The position numbers and the translations under genes are program-made. The notes below the pieces were generated by a model. It was not told the DNA's origin. It was given only the letters and a program-made list of their open reading frames with translations, and searched no databases. From a virus: a stretch of 45,501 bases of DNA. The stretch is from the IMG/VR virus record IMGVR_UViG_3300044295_000355, positions 1-45,501 of that record; one strand, 5' to 3'. Shown in pieces: positions 38,877 through 45,501 of this stretch; position 1 is the first letter of the stretch, and every line of letters begins with the position of its first letter.

Positions 38877-39995
38877 ATGAAGATCGAAGTCAATGTCTCT
38901 GTCAAGACATCACAAAGTGGACGAGTTCGACAACTCGAAGGCATGTTCGATTGTCCAACGCCGTCGACGCAGACGAAGTCATGGTCGTTTGAGGCACCGA
39001 TCAACGAAAGACCTTGGAACGTAGGACTGATCGTCGGTCCATCTGGAGCAGGAAAGTCGACGATCGCTCGCCAGCTCTTTGGCGATGCGGTTGATCGTCC
39101 TCTTACTTGGCACAAAGATGCTGTGATCGACGACTTCGATGAATCGATCTCGATGCTCGACATCTCGGACGCATGTCGAGCTGTTGGCTTCAACACGATC
39201 CCGGCGTGGATGCGTCCTTTTCATGTTCTGTCGACGGGAGAAAAGTTTCGCGTTGAACTGGCAAGACGCATCATTGAACACGCCGATCCTGTTGTCGTCG
39301 ACGAGTTCACTTCTGTCGTTGATCGACAAGTGGCGAAGATCGCATCGAACGCCGTCGCAAAGTTCACGAGGAAGAGAGACAGAAAGTTCGTCGCCGTCAG
39401 TTGTCATTCTGACATCATTGACTGGCTACAACCAGACTGGATCATCGAGCCACATCTGGAGAAGTTTTCGTGGAGGTTACTTCAACGACGACCAACGCTC
39501 GACGTCACAATCAAAAGAGTCCATCACTCCGAATGGAAAAGGTTTGCTCCATTTCATTATCTGACCGCGGATCTAAGCGTGTCGGCTAGATGTTTTATTG
39601 GATACATAGATAACGAACCAGCGGTATTCTGCGGAGTTCTTTATCGTCCACATCCAAAAGTGGAAAACATCTATGGTCTGTCTCGTCTCGTGACGCTCCC
39701 AGACTTTCAGGGCATCGGCGCTGCGCCAGCAGTCACTGATGTCTTGGCAGCCTGTTACAAGACGTTGGGCGGTAGATTCAGAACTTATCCTGCTCATCCA
39801 GCTTTGATACAGAGCTTCGACAAGTCAAAGAACTGGAGTCTTGAACGCAAGCCCGGGCAGTTCGCAAAGTTTGGAGAATCGTCACGGATAGCTTCGATGA
39901 AGGCGAAAGAGGGCAGACCGTGCGCCGTCTTTGAGTACAGAGGCAAAGCCCATGAATCATTAGATGAAGCGCTCGATCTCGTTGGCGCTTTGTAA
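38877..39995 (+). CDS. ABC-type ATPase fused to a GNAT (Mom-like?) acyltransferase domain, 372 aa
   Basis: Residues about 35-195 are a soluble ABC ATPase: LIVGPSGAGKST (Walker A, 54-62), HVLSTGEKFRVELARRI (signature LSTGE, 118-122), PVVVDEFTSVVDRQ (Walker B D142/E143), AVSCHSD (switch H177). There is no membrane domain. Residues about 212-325 are GNAT-like: HHSEWKRFAPFHYLTADLSV, SARCFIGYIDNEPAVFCGVL and LSRLVTLPDFQGIGAAPAV with Q-x-x-G-x-A for acyl-CoA. The pattern of HYL..., LPDFQGIG and phage context recalls Mom-type proteins, but I cannot confirm homology. GAGGTGAAAG precedes ATG 38877. GC is far lower than in its neighbours. Confidence 0.85.
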   Translation: MKIEVNVSVKTSQSGRVRQLEGMFDCPTPSTQTKSWSFEAPINERPWNVGLIVGPSGAGKSTIARQLFGDAVDRPLTWHKDAVIDDFDESISMLDISDACRAVGFNTIPAWMRPFHVLSTGEKFRVELARRIIEHADPVVVDEFTSVVDRQVAKIASNAVAKFTRKRDRKFVAVSCHSDIIDWLQPDWIIEPHLEKFSWRLLQRRPTLDVTIKRVHHSEWKRFAPFHYLTADLSVSARCFIGYIDNEPAVFCGVLYRPHPKVENIYGLSRLVTLPDFQGIGAAPAVTDVLAACYKTLGGRFRTYPAHPALIQSFDKSKNWSLERKPGQFAKFGESSRIASMKAKEGRPCAVFEYRGKAHESLDEALDLVGAL

Positions 39996-40097
39996 CTAAA
40001 GAAAGAAGTCAAGCAAAAGAGCCGTCATCGGTGCGTGCGATCACTGCGCGCATCGTCGAACGAACCGAAGCGGGAAGCGCATGTTCCGCGCAAACGT

Positions 40098-40140
40098 CGC
40101 CTCGCAGACCTGAACGCATCAGGATGCGAGGCGATGTCTT
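40098..40140 (+). terminator. Rho-independent terminator of the ParB/ABC-GNAT operon
   Basis: cgcctcgca (40098-40106) pairs with tgcgaggcg (40125-40133), and inside it cctga pairs with tcagg, giving a long two-part stem. ATGTCTTTTG follows. It lies 103 bases after the ABC-GNAT stop. Confidence 0.75.
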
Positions 40141-40249
40141 TTGTGAATCGTCGCATTGACGCGACATGGTTCGTTGAACTGCTCGAATCCTAGGCGTTCC
40201 TCGTCGAGGGAATCGACACGGAACGGCGTTCGCGTTGCAAACAATCGAC

Positions 40250-40280
40250 CCGCACGCTGATCCGCACGCTGATCCGCATC
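40250..40280 (+). repeat. 12-base tandem repeat (iteron-like)
   Basis: cgcacgctgatc occurs twice in direct tandem, followed by a third partial copy beginning cgcatcgtga. It is in the control region about 60 bases upstream of the promoter. It might be a regulator site or a small iteron set; two and a half copies are too few to call an origin. Confidence 0.55.
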
Positions 40281-40292
40281 GTGAGACACGGC

Positions 40293-40314
40293 AGGCCTCA
40301 TCAGAAAGAGGCCT
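40293..40314 (+). terminator. Small hairpin upstream of the early promoter
   Basis: aggcctc (40293-40299) and gaggcct (40308-40314) form a 7-bp stem with an 8-base loop. T content downstream is low. Could be a second, weak terminator insulating the promoter at 40337, or part of an operator. Confidence 0.35.
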
Positions 40315-40336
40315 AACACGTTTCGCACACGTTCGC

Positions 40337-40366
40337 TTGACATCCGTTCGACGTTCGTGCGATGAT
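40337..40366 (+). promoter_or_regulatory. Near-consensus sigma70 promoter for the early operon
   Basis: TTGACA (40337-40342), 18-base spacer, GATGAT (40361-40366, 4 of 6 to TATAAT). It is the best promoter match I found. It points toward the 36-aa, 244-aa, 344-aa, MoxR and VWA genes; transcription would start near 40373, giving a ~390-base leader. Confidence 0.55.
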
Positions 40367-40761
40367 GTTTGTGTTCGCTCGTTCATTGAAAACCGAAGAG
40401 GAAGCGAAAGCGACGCCGACAAGGGGCTGCGAACGCGCCAGTGAGCATCCTGCCGAGAACCGCAAGGACGACGCGAATCGAACGAGGACGATTCGTCGAA
40501 GCGGAAGGCAGGGAGACAGCTGGCAGACGAGCAGCGACGTAGCGGGCCGACACGCAGCGCTTCCATCTCTCGCACATAGGAAAGCCAGAAAACATGAAGC
40601 CGCGCCCGATGCGCGACGACGACAAAGCAATGACGACGCGGACACGGTCCGGGGTTCGTTCAACGCGACGACGTCGACGCAGCATCGGGCGCAGCGACGA
40701 CGACGTGAGTTTGCTCGCGTCGCGGTCGCTGCGCATACCGCGACAGCACAACGGAGAGAAC

Positions 40762-40872
40762 ATGCAAAAAATCACCATTTACAACACCTATCACTACGAC
40801 TGGAAGTTCGTGTTTGCCGCCGCTCGCATTGGATTCCCGATCCGCGCAGTCGAGGTGAACGCGCTCTGGTGA
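40762..40872 (+). CDS. 36-aa peptide
   Basis: Short gene with GGAGAG 5-10 bases before ATG 40762. MQKITIYNTYHYDWKFVFAA then ARIGFPIRAVEVNALW: aromatic-rich and well unlike the R-rich translation upstream in the same frame, so the longer start at 40594 is not preferred (although AGGAAAG lies before it). No family recognised. First gene after the early promoter, a typical place for small host-takeover peptides. Confidence 0.55.
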   Translation: MQKITIYNTYHYDWKFVFAAARIGFPIRAVEVNALW

Positions 40873-40989
40873 GTTCGCAATCGAAGGGTGTCCGATCAGG
40901 CACCTGCATCGACGGCGCATGTCGCGCCGCGACGTCACCCGCTGCACGGATGCGGGTCTAGTCCCACGAACGGGAAACAGGGAGAAAGC

Positions 40990-41724
40990 ATGACGACCAA
41001 GACCACGAAGATCGCCGACCGCTACGCCGCTCTCGCCGCGATCGCCCAGACGCTCGACGGCGTCGCGTTCACGCCGTCGAAGAAGCCGACGACGAAGGAC
41101 TGCGATGACTTGTCCGCGATGATCGACGCGCACCGCGCGGCGCTCGCCGCCGTCGAGGACGTCGAGAACGAAGCGCCCCTTGCGACGCCGGTCGGCGCGC
41201 TCGTCGAGGCGTTGGAGACGCTCGACGCGCTCGACGGTGGCACGTCGGCGGCGGTGTTTCGGAAGGACAACGTCGACGAGCGCGCCGCCGCGATCGAGGC
41301 GAAGCGCGCCGACGCCCGCCGCCGGTTCGAGACGGCAACGAAGGCGACGACGGCGCATGGGTATGCGCTGATCGCCGCCGCGACCGCTGACGGCGACCGC
41401 ATGGAGAATCTTCGCGCGAAGCTCGTCGAGATGCCCGAGGCGGTGCGTGCTGGCGCGTGCCGTCTCGCCGCCGAGAAACTCGTGCAGCCCGGCTCGTCGA
41501 TGCAAAGCGACCTGCGCGCCCTGTTCAACGAGCAACCCGTTGCGGAACGAGTGAAGACAGGACGCGGAGCAAAGACCATTGACGAAGTCAAGGTCGGACG
41601 CATCGGAGCCGGTGCCCAGATCGTGATTCGCTCGGTCGATCTGAAGTCGAAGATCGGAACGATGTTCAAGATCGAGCGCTCGATCTCGAACGGGAAGATC
41701 GTGATCACTCTCGTCGAACAATGA
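40990..41724 (+). CDS. Hypothetical protein, 244 aa
   Basis: No family recognised. ATG 40990 has AGGGAGAAAG upstream, the same leader as the next gene. The N-terminal half is helical and acidic (YAALAAIAQTLDGVAFTPSK, LVEALETLDALDGGTSAAVF); residues about 190-244 are beta-prone and basic (DEVKVGRIGAGAQIVIRSVD, KIERSISNGKIVITLVEQ). It precedes a zinc-module protein and the MoxR-VWA pair, so it may belong to that system. Confidence 0.75.
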   Translation: MTTKTTKIADRYAALAAIAQTLDGVAFTPSKKPTTKDCDDLSAMIDAHRAALAAVEDVENEAPLATPVGALVEALETLDALDGGTSAAVFRKDNVDERAAAIEAKRADARRRFETATKATTAHGYALIAAATADGDRMENLRAKLVEMPEAVRAGACRLAAEKLVQPGSSMQSDLRALFNEQPVAERVKTGRGAKTIDEVKVGRIGAGAQIVIRSVDLKSKIGTMFKIERSISNGKIVITLVEQ

Positions 41725-41730
41725 ACCGAA

Positions 41731-41783
41731 AGCGGGCCTCGCCCGCTCGACGCGCACGGCACGCCCACGACGGGCGGCGCGTC
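41731..41783 (+). promoter_or_regulatory. Two leader hairpins before the 344-aa gene
   Basis: agcgggc/gcccgct (41731-41737/41741-41747, 3-base loop) is followed by gacgcgc/gcgcgtc (41749-41755/41777-41783) that encloses a cgccc/gggcg stem. Together they fill the gap between the two genes and could attenuate or process the transcript. Confidence 0.45.
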
Positions 41784-41814
41784 CTGATGATGGATGCCGC
41801 ACAGGGAGAAAGCG

Positions 41815-42849
41815 ATGAACGACACGATCCGATCCACCGAACCACTCTCCGTCAACCGCGTCGGGAGCGTCGTCTGCTGGCGCGCGCACTCCGTCGCAGT
41901 GTCGGCGGGCGAACTCCGCGCGGCGCTCCGCGAAACGCGGCGCACGATGTCGTGCGCACGCTGCGGCGCGGTCGACGGTCAGCCCTGCGACTCGACGATC
42001 GCGACGACCGACGCCGACGGCTTCCACGAGGAGCGCGCCGGGGTCCTGTTCGATCGCGTGCGGAACCCCGTCGAGCACGGCGCGGCGATGACGCGCGCCA
42101 TCGCTCGGCAGCGCAAGAGCGAGAACGGCCTCTCGTGGCGGCGCGGGATGCCTGACCCGAAGGCACCGAAGATCCAGCCCATCGCGCTCGTCTCCGACGC
42201 CAGCGTGACGACGACGACGGCGACCGGCGACGCGGTTGCCGTCGCTCGCTGGACGCTCGTTCACGACGAAACGACCGGCACGGTCGTCGTGCCTAACGAC
42301 CTCGACGACGAGGAGCAGGAAGCGGTCGGGCAGTTGCTCGCCCGGTACGACGTCGAGCGCACGATGCTCACGGCGACGGACGTCACCGGCATCCTCGTCG
42401 GCATCTGCAACGACCTCGGCGGCTTCAGCCTGAACGGCGGCGGGACGTACTTCGTCCCGCGCGAAGGCGACGAAGTCGTCGAGGCGTGCCGCGTCTCGAA
42501 GGCATTCGAGGCTGCGGGCTACCGGCTCACGGTGGCCGACCTCGCCGCCGGTCGCGCCGACAACGTGCGCGACGCCGCCGAGGACTCGCTGCTTGCCGCC
42601 GCCCGCGAGATCGAGGCGGAGGCGCGCAGGGCGCGCGACAAGATGGACTCCTTCCTGCTCGGCGAGGCGAAGGGCAAGCCGCGCAGCGGTGCGGTGACGG
42701 AGCGGCTCGCCGAGATCGAGGCGCTTCGTCGTCGGGGTCGCGCCCTCGCTCGCGTCCTTGGCGCGCAGATCGCCGGGATGGAGGCCGCGCTCGACGACGC
42801 GAAGGCGTCGAGTGACAAGGTGCTCGACGACCTGAGCCTCGTCGGCTGA
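41815..42849 (+). CDS. Unknown protein with N-terminal zinc module, 344 aa
   Basis: Residues about 45-75 show CARCGAVDGQPCD followed by GFHEERAG, i.e. C-x2-C-x7-C then His, the same module as at 10049-10354. Then a beta-rich region (VARWTLVHDETTGTVVVPND), a GGFSLNGGGTYFVPREGDEV segment, and a long C-terminal coiled coil (AAREIEAEARRARDKMDSFL, ERLAEIEALRRRGRALARVL). I do not recognise the family with certainty; similar proteins are known next to phage MoxR-type ATPases. AGGGAGAAAG precedes ATG 41815. Confidence 0.75.
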   Translation: MNDTIRSTEPLSVNRVGSVVCWRAHSVAVSAGELRAALRETRRTMSCARCGAVDGQPCDSTIATTDADGFHEERAGVLFDRVRNPVEHGAAMTRAIARQRKSENGLSWRRGMPDPKAPKIQPIALVSDASVTTTTATGDAVAVARWTLVHDETTGTVVVPNDLDDEEQEAVGQLLARYDVERTMLTATDVTGILVGICNDLGGFSLNGGGTYFVPREGDEVVEACRVSKAFEAAGYRLTVADLAAGRADNVRDAAEDSLLAAAREIEAEARRARDKMDSFLLGEAKGKPRSGAVTERLAEIEALRRRGRALARVLGAQIAGMEAALDDAKASSDKVLDDLSLVG

Positions 42850-42862
42850 ACGACGACGCGTG

Positions 42863-42963
42863 GCCCCGGCGATACGGGGCGCTCGTGGGGTGCTTCGGAG
42901 GGCACGACGGCGGCGCGGGATTCCCTGCGCGTCGTCGTCGTGTCGGCAGGTTCGACGCCTGCC
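42863..42963 (+). promoter_or_regulatory. Structured leader of the MoxR-VWA genes
   Basis: The 175-base gap holds three hairpins: gccccg/cggggc (42863-42880), gcgcggg/ccctgcgc (42913-42930) and ggcagg/cctgcc with loop ttcgacg (42945-42963). The last imitates a tRNA T-arm. They may form an RNA control element; the region is not a tRNA. Confidence 0.4.
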
Positions 42964-43024
42964 CGCCCCGCTTCTCGTCGCCGTCGCCTCGACGTCGACG
43001 CACAACGAACAAAGGAACCGCACC

Positions 43025-44209
43025 ATGACGACGAAGAAGATCGCCCTCGCTCCCGCGCCGGCCTCGACGCCGCGCGCCGCTGTCAACGCGACGGAGGCCG
43101 CGCTGCGCGCCGCCGTCTTCGAGCGCGACGAGATCGCGCGCCTCGCCATCGCCTGCTCCATCGCCGGACAGCACGTCCTCCTGCTCGGCGAACCGGGCAC
43201 CGGCAAGTCCTACTTCGCCGAGGCGCTCGCGTCGGCCATTGACGCGCGCTCGTTCTTGTACCTGATGACGCGCACGACGACGCCGGAGGAGATCGTCGGC
43301 GCGCCCGACATGAAAAGGTGGGCGGACACCGGCGAGCGCGTGCTGCGCACGGCGCACAAGCTCGCCGCCGCCGACGTCGGCTTCCTCGACGAGATCTGGA
43401 AGAGCAACGGCGTCGTGCTGAACGCGCTCCTGCGCTTGCTGAACGAGCGCACCTACGTTGACGACCTCGGCGAGCACCGCTCGCCGCTCCGCTTCGTGAT
43501 CAGCGCGAGCAACGAGACGCCGGAGCCGGGCGAGGTCGACGCGGTCTACGACCGCTTCCTCCTTCGGTACTTTGTCGAGCCGGTGCAGGACCCGGCGCTG
43601 CGACGTGCGATGGCGCGCCGACAGCTTCCGCCGCGCCCGGTGCAGACGATGACGCTCGCCGACCTCGACAACGCGAAGGCGGAGGCGAGCGCGCTCCCGG
43701 TCGACGACGCCGCGCTCGACGCACTCGACGCCGTCCTCCGTGACTTGCGCGCGAAGGGCATCATCGTCTCGGACCGGCGCTTCGTTGCGACGGTGTCGTT
43801 GATGCAGACGCTCGCGTGGATGGACGGACGCGCGAGCGTGTCGGCGTCGTACGTCGAGACGGCGCGGCACACGACGTGGTCAAAGGTCGAGCAACGCGCA
43901 ACGGTCGACGCCGTCGTCGAGACTCACCTGCCGAAGATCGACAGCGATCTGACGAAGCTGGCGAAGGTCGTCGCCGAACAGGACGCCGCGATCCGCGCGG
44001 CGATGAGCGGCAACGCGCCGCGAGCGAAGAAACAGGAAGTGCTCGGCGGCGTCGCCGACGAACTCGACGACGTGATCGCCGACCTCGACAAGCTCGCCGA
44101 GGAGCACCCCGGCGCGGCATCGGCGATCGACGTCGTGCGGGCGCGAGCGAAGGAGACGATGGCGGCGGCGAACGCGGCGGTGATCGCCGCCTTCAAGGGA
44201 GGAAAGTGA
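43025..44209 (+). CDS. MoxR/RavA-like AAA+ ATPase, 394 aa
   Basis: AAA+ ATPase of the MoxR class. EIARLAIACSIAGQHVLLLG, then GEPGTGKS (Walker A 55-62), TTPEEIVGAP (MoxR-specific insert), VGFLDEIWKSNGVVLNALLR (Walker B D122/E123), FVISASNETPEPGEVDAVYD, RFLLRYFVEPV (sensor/Arg region). The C-terminal 120 residues are helical. These enzymes remodel proteins with a VWA partner, which is encoded next (ATGA overlap). AAAGGAA precedes ATG 43025. Confidence 0.92.
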   Translation: MTTKKIALAPAPASTPRAAVNATEAALRAAVFERDEIARLAIACSIAGQHVLLLGEPGTGKSYFAEALASAIDARSFLYLMTRTTTPEEIVGAPDMKRWADTGERVLRTAHKLAAADVGFLDEIWKSNGVVLNALLRLLNERTYVDDLGEHRSPLRFVISASNETPEPGEVDAVYDRFLLRYFVEPVQDPALRRAMARRQLPPRPVQTMTLADLDNAKAEASALPVDDAALDALDAVLRDLRAKGIIVSDRRFVATVSLMQTLAWMDGRASVSASYVETARHTTWSKVEQRATVDAVVETHLPKIDSDLTKLAKVVAEQDAAIRAAMSGNAPRAKKQEVLGGVADELDDVIADLDKLAEEHPGAASAIDVVRARAKETMAAANAAVIAAFKGGK

Positions 44210-45501
44210 TGCGGGACCTCACGTTCAAGATCAGCGCGACGGCGTCGCGCGCGTTCGTTCGCTCCGGTGACGTCGTCGACGAGTCGGCGGCGCGCTTCTC
44301 GTCGAAGGTCGGCGAGTGGCCGTCGTTCGTACGCGAGACGTTCGGCAGGTTGTACCGTCCGCAGGACGCGGACCGCTCGTTGACGTCGCCAGAGGCGTGG
44401 GCGTCGCGGGCGACGGAACATCTGACGACGTCGCCGGAGTGGCGCGAGGCGGCGCTTGCCTCTCGTTCTCACCGGCTCGTCGCGGCAGAGACGGCGGCAC
44501 GCCTCGCCGATGGGATCGGTCGTGTTCTCGGCCTCGACGCGCTGCCCGACAGCGACGCGGCGGCGGACCCGGCGACGGCGGAGCGTGCGGCACGACGCGC
44601 GCTCGACGGGCAAGCCGAGGCGCAGGAACGGTATCGGCAGGCCAACGACGACGCTGACAGCGTCGCCGCCGTCGAGGCGGCGGAAGACGTCGCCGGGTTC
44701 GGCGCGGCGGCGCGGTCGGCGCAGGCGCTCGCAGCTCGTGGGCGTGCGCGTCGTGCCGTCATGGAGGCGACGATGCGGGAGCGCGCGAGCGACCTCGCGC
44801 AAGTCGTCGCGCAGGCGTCGAAGGAGGCGCAGGCGACGGCGGCGGCAATCGGCCTGCTCGCCGGTGCAGGCGTCGGCGGCGACGGCGAGGAGGGCGAGAT
44901 CGACGAGGCGCTCGTGAGGCTCGCTCGTGAGAGCGCCGACGTGCGCGCGATCCTCGCCGAGGTCGGACGCGAGCGACAGGCGCAGGCGAAGCGCGCCGGG
45001 TCGACGACAGGCGGGCGGCTCGACGTCGTCGGCGTCGACGGTGGGCGCGACGTGTTCGGCCTCGCGTCGGTCGAGATGATGCGCTTATCGGCGGGCGGGC
45101 TGTCCCGCCTCGACGTCCTCGCCCGCGCGGAGCAAGGCGCGGCGCTCGTCGTCCAGCGTCGCGGTGAAAGCCCGGCGATGGGCGGCGACTTCGTCCTGCT
45201 CGTCGACCGCTCCGGCTCGATGGCCGGCGAGCGACAGCGGGCGGCGCGCGCGTTCTCGATGGGCGCGATCCTTCGCGCCCTGTCGGAGCGACGGCGCGTG
45301 ATCGTCGTCGCCTTCGACGACGGACCGGCGGCGCGTGCCATCGTCGAGCGCGATGGGCGCGGACTCGCCGACGCCGCGAAGGCGCTCCTGCTCCCGGCGC
45401 GCGGCGGCACCGACGCGGTCGGCGCGATGCGTGAGGCGTGCGCGGCGCTCTCGTCGAACGAGCGCGCGAAGGTCGACACGCTCATCGTGACGGACGGCTA
45501 C
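44209..45501 (+). CDS. VWA-domain protein (MoxR partner), N-terminal part, continues at the left end
   Basis: ViaA/CoxE-like metal-ion-dependent adhesion protein, partner of the ATPase before it. Residues about 1-320 are helical (WREAALASRSHRLVAAETAA; MRERASDLAQVVAQASKEAQ); then FVLLVDRSGSMAGERQRAAR starts the VWA fold with the MIDAS D-x-S-x-S (D333), followed by VIVVAFDDGP, GGTDAVGAMRE (T401) and TLIVTDGY (D429). All metal residues are kept. AGGGAGGAAAG precedes ATG 44209. 431 residues lie here and 49 more at the left end. Confidence 0.92.
   Translation, partial: MRDLTFKISATASRAFVRSGDVVDESAARFSSKVGEWPSFVRETFGRLYRPQDADRSLTSPEAWASRATEHLTTSPEWREAALASRSHRLVAAETAARLADGIGRVLGLDALPDSDAAADPATAERAARRALDGQAEAQERYRQANDDADSVAAVEAAEDVAGFGAAARSAQALAARGRARRAVMEATMRERASDLAQVVAQASKEAQATAAAIGLLAGAGVGGDGEEGEIDEALVRLARESADVRAILAEVGRERQAQAKRAGSTTGGRLDVVGVDGGRDVFGLASVEMMRLSAGGLSRLDVLARAEQGAALVVQRRGESPAMGGDFVLLVDRSGSMAGERQRAARAFSMGAILRALSERRRVIVVAFDDGPAARAIVERDGRGLADAAKALLLPARGGTDAVGAMREACAALSSNERAKVDTLIVTDGY
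45368..45501. repeat. Right copy of terminal direct repeat
   Basis: Matches positions 1-134 with one silent difference at 45375. Bases 45376-45501 equal 9-134 exactly (126 bases). This length is typical of a k-mer overlap left at the join of a circular assembly. Confidence 0.95.

Larger units (their letters stand above)
39996..40761 (+). other. Non-coding control region (terminator, repeats, promoter, long leader)
   Basis: 766 bases without a convincing gene. In order it contains the terminator at 40098-40133, a 12-base tandem repeat (40250-40280), a hairpin at 40293-40314, a near-consensus promoter at 40337-40366 and an A/G-rich transcript leader of about 390 bases with a 7-bp hairpin (40474-40480/40489-40495). 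An open frame from 40362 to 40961 exists but is Arg/Ala-rich noise-like and overlaps real genes. Confidence 0.65.

Noticed and set aside
40235-40444. 69-codon frame containing DPHADPHADPH
   Set aside because: The repeat comes from the 12-base tandem repeat; no ribosome site, and it runs through the promoter.
40594-40872. Longer (92-aa) start for the 36-aa peptide
   Set aside because: The added 56 residues are an Arg-rich stretch unlike a folded protein. The ATG at 40762 has its own GGAGAG. AGGAAAG before 40594 leaves some doubt.
40915-40980. Possible tRNA remnant with GGGTCTAGTCCC before the 244-aa gene
   Set aside because: No consistent cloverleaf could be drawn; T-loop does not match TTCRANN.
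42876-42972. tRNA-like segment (T-arm GGCAGG-TTCGACG-CCTGCC with GC-rich acceptor-like ends)
   Set aside because: The anticodon arm gives an 8-base loop, the acceptor has a mismatch and the D-arm spacing is wrong. It is kept only as a hairpin leader.
40660-43206. 848-codon minus-strand open frame opposite the MoxR operon
   Set aside because: Low-complexity Arg/Ala/Val composition, antisense to recognised genes with good ribosome sites.
1-45501. Very frequent GTCGAC and CGTCGACG words as possible recognition or uptake sequences
   Set aside because: They follow from favoured GTC (Val) and GAC/GAG codons and occur in frame throughout genes.

Overview
The window looks like the complete genome of a high-GC tailed phage (Caudoviricetes, siphovirus-type gene set). 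It carries large and small terminase, portal, prohead protease, HK97-fold capsid, head-tail connectors, tail tube, a frameshifted tail-chaperone pair, a tape measure and an M15 endolysin. The last 134 bases repeat the first 134 with one silent mismatch, and a single VWA-domain gene runs off the right end and finishes at the left end. The molecule is therefore circular or circularly permuted, with about 45,367 unique bases. Most genes use GC-rich codons and strong GGAGG-type ribosome sites, so the host is a high-GC bacterium; the sequence does not say which one. I see no tRNA, integrase or CRISPR array. One small excisionase-like HTH protein is present, but without an integrase there is no good case for a temperate phage.

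Layout. (1) 40,337 through the junction to 11,798, plus strand: early and replication region. A TTGACA promoter and a ~400-nt leader precede a 36-aa peptide, two unknown proteins and a MoxR/RavA-like AAA+ ATPase with its VWA partner. After the junction come small accessory genes, YqaJ exonuclease, Bet annealase, SSB, a replisome-accessory candidate and DnaB helicase. These are followed by a GNAT-fold protein, an MT-A70 adenine methyltransferase, a RuvC-like resolvase, MazG-like pyrophosphohydrolase, zinc-binding and HTH proteins. A bidirectional terminator at 11,805-11,826 closes the region. (2) 38,242 down to 11,895, minus strand: late region, read terS, terL, an intervening non-coding stretch and six structural or fibre-like genes, portal-MuF fusion, protease, capsid, connectors, tail tube, chaperones, tape measure, tail tip, lysis. 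(3) 38,272-39,995, plus strand: a two-gene module diverging from terS, encoding a ParB-like protein and an ABC-ATPase fused to a GNAT domain, ending at a clear terminator. The ABC-GNAT gene is much less GC-rich (43-45% in two sampled 60-base lines, against about 70% in a sampled line of the MoxR gene).

How it works together. YqaJ, Bet, SSB, RuvC-like nuclease and DnaB form a recombination-dependent replication set. The MT-A70 methylase, the stand-alone GNAT protein and the ParB/ABC-GNAT pair look like a layered DNA-modification programme, possibly related to Mom-type adenine modification. This is the strongest candidate for an undescribed system here. The MoxR-VWA pair and the two unknown genes before it are a second candidate, probably a chaperone-like machine. 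The late operon is conventional except for a roughly 5.6-kb insertion between terL and portal: about 900 non-coding bases plus six structural-looking genes, one built of about twelve 21-residue repeats.
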